Positions 62,089-64,000 of a DNA stretch of 64,000 nucleotides are shown here, one piece after another. The position numbers and the translations under genes are program-made. The stretch is from NCBI RefSeq assembly GCF_013337765.1, contig NZ_VBSB01000010.1, positions 124,001-188,000 on the forward strand. The letters run 5' to 3'. Under the pieces are notes generated by a model. That model searched no databases, had not been told where the DNA came from, and was given only the letters and a program-made list of their open reading frames with translations. The stretch's first letter is position 1. Each line of letters opens with the position of its first letter. The DNA is from Mycolicibacterium sphagni (lineage in GTDB: Bacteria > Actinomycetota > Actinomycetes > Mycobacteriales > Mycobacteriaceae).

Positions 62089-64000
62089 GTTTCGACGTCT
62101 CCGCCGATTCCGGCGCGGACGCGTACAACGCGCAAGTCTTGCTCAGCGACGATCCTCAAGACGAACCTATACTGGCCCGACTGCGCGACGACTCGCGCAC
62201 CGAATTTATCGACCGCTCAGCGGAGTTCGACTCGGCATTGCGCGGCCTTCGGCCCGAGGTCGAACCCGATTTGCTCGCCGAGCCGGTGCGCTGGGCGCAT
62301 TACCCGTGGCGGCATGCGGTGGTGGCGGTGCCGGGCCCGCGCTCGTTTGCGCGCCTGCGGCTCGACCGCAACCGCAACATGATCACCCTTGGCGAGCAGC
62401 GGCGGCTGGCCGGACTCACCATCGGTGTGGTGGGTCTATCGGTGGGCCACGCGATCGCCCACACGCTGGCCGCCCAGGGTTTGTGCGGCGAGCTGCGACT
62501 GGCCGATTTCGACGATTTGGAACTGTCCAACCTCAACCGAGTGCCCGCAACGGTGTTCGACATCGGCGTGAACAAGGCCGTCGTGGCGGCCCGGCGGATC
62601 GCCGAGCTCGACCCGTACCTGCGGGTGCGAGCGATGACCGACGGTCTGACCATCGACGAGATGGGAACCTTCCTCGACGGCCTCGACATCGTGGTCGAGG
62701 AGTGCGACTCCCTCGATATCAAGGCGGCGGTGCGCGAGGCGGCACGGGCATGCCGCATTCCGGTACTGATGGCCAGCAGTGACCGCGGCCTGATCGACGT
62801 GGAGCGATACGACATCGAGCCGGAACGGCCCATCTTGCACGGGCTGCTCGGCGACATCGGCGTCAGTGAGTTGGCGGGCCTGAGCAGCACTGACAAGGTG
62901 CCCCACGTGCTGCGGATCATCGACGCGGGCCGGTTGTCCGACCGCGGCGCCGCTTCGCTGGTCGAGGTCGGCCGCACGTTGTCGACGTGGCCGCAGCTCG
63001 CCGGGGACATCGCCGTCGGTGCGGCCACCGTCGCCGAGGCGGTGCGCAGGATCGGACTGGGCGAGCGCCTGTCGTCCGGCCGGGTCCGTATCGACGTCAC
63101 CCGCGCACTCGACGGACTGGAAGAGCCCGCACTACCGAGCCCGCCGGCCCCGTCGGCTTCCGCCGAGCCGACCGGGCAGTTGGACAGCGCCCCTGCGGAA
63201 GCCGTGGCAGCGGCCGCGCGGCGCGCCCCGTCCGGGGGGAACATGCAGCCGTGGAGCATCGTGTCGCACAATAACTCGGTGATCGTCGAGCTGGACCCGA
63301 AGTACACCTCGACGATGGACGTCGCCTACCGGGCCAGCGCCGTTGCGATCGGGGCTGCGACGTTCAACGCGCGGGTGGCCGCCTCCGCACTCGGTGTGCT
63401 GGGCCTGGTCACGATCACCGAGGACGACGAGCGGATCCCGCTGCGGGCGGTCGTCAAGTTGGCGGCGGGCCGCGACGACACGCTGGCCGCGCTGTACGGA
63501 CCGATGCTGGACCGGGGGACGAACCGGCACCGCGGCACACCGTCGCAACTGACGACGGCGACTGTCGCCGATCTGACAGCGGCGGCTCGGGTCGAGGGCG
63601 GCACGCTGCGGCTGCTGACGATCCGCACCGACATCGAACGGGCGGCGGCGATCCTGGCCGCCACCGACCGGATCCGCTATCTGCAGCCACGCCTGCACGC
63701 CGAGATGATCTCGGAGGTGCGCTGGCCCGGTGACGATAATTCCGACGGCCTGGACATCGGCGGCCTTGAGCTCGCCGCCACCGATATGGCCACGCTGGAC
63801 ATCTTGCGCCGCGGTGACGTGATGGCCCGCCTGGCGCAATGGCAGGCGGGCGAGGCGCTAGGTCAGGACGTCACCGAACGAGTGCTGTCCAGCTCGGCAT
63901 TGGGCGTCGTCACCATCGCCGGCCACACCCTGACCGACTACGCCCGCGCAGGTGCCGCTGTGGAAGCGGTCTGGGTCGCCGCCGAGCAGCACGGCCTGGG
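62085..64000 (+). CDS. E1-like ThiF domain fused to a nitroreductase-like domain (Rv1355c/MoeY-like), 3' end cut by window
   Basis: The first 638 residues of a large protein. Residues 100-300 form a ThiF/MoeB adenylating domain: [19 protein letters not shown] (glycine loop 114-121), Asp141 in [14 protein letters not shown] and Arg152 of the NLNR motif. Residues 370-600 are nitroreductase-like, with [14 protein letters not shown], the usual FMN-binding start. M. tuberculosis Rv1355c (annotated moeY) has this layout in my recollection. E1 enzymes adenylate a C-terminal or carboxyl group, and nitroreductase folds oxidise or reduce with FMN. No UBL or peptide partner is visible nearby except the GNAT-like gene. 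Confidence 0.9.
   Translation, partial: MSFDVSADSGADAYNAQVLLSDDPQDEPILARLRDDSRTEFIDRSAEFDSALRGLRPEVEPDLLAEPVRWAHYPWRHAVVAVPGPRSFARLRLDRNRNMITLGEQRRLAGLTIGVVGLSVGHAIAHTLAAQGLCGELRLADFDDLELSNLNRVPATVFDIGVNKAVVAARRIAELDPYLRVRAMTDGLTIDEMGTFLDGLDIVVEECDSLDIKAAVREAARACRIPVLMASSDRGLIDVERYDIEPERPILHGLLGDIGVSELAGLSSTDKVPHVLRIIDAGRLSDRGAASLVEVGRTLSTWPQLAGDIAVGAATVAEAVRRIGLGERLSSGRVRIDVTRALDGLEEPALPSPPAPSASAEPTGQLDSAPAEAVAAAARRAPSGGNMQPWSIVSHNNSVIVELDPKYTSTMDVAYRASAVAIGAATFNARVAASALGVLGLVTITEDDERIPLRAVVKLAAGRDDTLAALYGPMLDRGTNRHRGTPSQLTTATVADLTAAARVEGGTLRLLTIRTDIERAAAILAATDRIRYLQPRLHAEMISEVRWPGDDNSDGLDIGGLELAATDMATLDILRRGDVMARLAQWQAGEALGQDVTERVLSSSALGVVTIAGHTLTDYARAGAAVEAVWVAAEQHGL

Overview
The window is a high-GC actinobacterial chromosome segment, and several genes place it in a mycobacterium, most likely a fast-growing Mycolicibacterium-type species. 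The evidence is an almost complete F420-dependent glucose-6-phosphate dehydrogenase, a 13E12-family HNH protein under a LexA box, MMPL transport, an aerobic CO dehydrogenase locus, and a backbone that recalls the M. tuberculosis Rv0356c-Rv0407 interval (fgd1, metZ, purT, purA, fba and their small neighbours). That backbone is reshuffled and interrupted by accessory blocks. No tRNA, rRNA, CRISPR array or insertion sequence was recognised.

Layout. 1-3.0 kb: truncated fgd, a divergent metallo-beta-lactamase-fold gene, and a decayed GNAT/luciferase-like monooxygenase remnant. 3.0-10.3 kb: an SDR, the SOS-boxed HNH gene, then metZ, a rhodanese, a small membrane protein, purT and a RecF/OLD-type ATPase. 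10.3-16.7 kb: an exported phosphodiesterase-like protein, a MarR/MMPL divergent pair, a P450 and a membrane protein. 16.7-20.1 kb: hotdog thioesterase, purA, a hypothetical gene and an M50 protease. 20.3-29.7 kb: a nine-gene minus-strand catabolic operon (two SDRs, aldehyde dehydrogenase, acyl-CoA synthetase, alpha/beta hydrolase, acyl-CoA dehydrogenase, MaoC hydratase, SRPBCC protein, thiolase). Two tandem TetR paralogues lie upstream of it at 29.7-31.1 kb. 31.4-37.6 kb: CDF metal exporter, FUSC exporter, DUF3151, a membrane protein, fba, DedA and a small exported peptide. 37.7-40.4 kb: a large exported beta-propeller protein.

40.6-50.2 kb: a form I CO dehydrogenase locus. The order is coxM-coxS-coxL, followed by an XdhC-YHS protein, a MoxR ATPase, CoxG and a VWA protein. 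A second XdhC gene lies upstream, and a LysR regulator is divergent from it. 50.3-56.5 kb: SDR, DUF1214, sulfotransferase and SnoaL genes, a divergent SDR, and a dienelactone hydrolase divergent from a TetR with a clear palindrome between them. 57.0-60.9 kb: a minus-strand run of an interrupted lipoprotein ORF, a TrmH-type methyltransferase, a GH76 glycosidase and an NhaA-DsbA fusion. 61.3-64.0 kb: a two-gene unit of an unrecognised acyltransferase-like protein and an E1(ThiF)-nitroreductase fusion that runs off the window.

The strongest functional units are the catabolic operon, which encodes every step expected for alcohol/ester to aldehyde to acid to acyl-CoA to beta-oxidation, and the CO dehydrogenase locus with its maturation genes. 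The least understood is the acyltransferase/E1-nitroreductase pair at the right edge. Several genes have a TANNNT -10 hexamer 6-8 nt before the start codon, as expected for leaderless mycobacterial transcripts. In two cases a regulatory palindrome overlaps that hexamer or the start.
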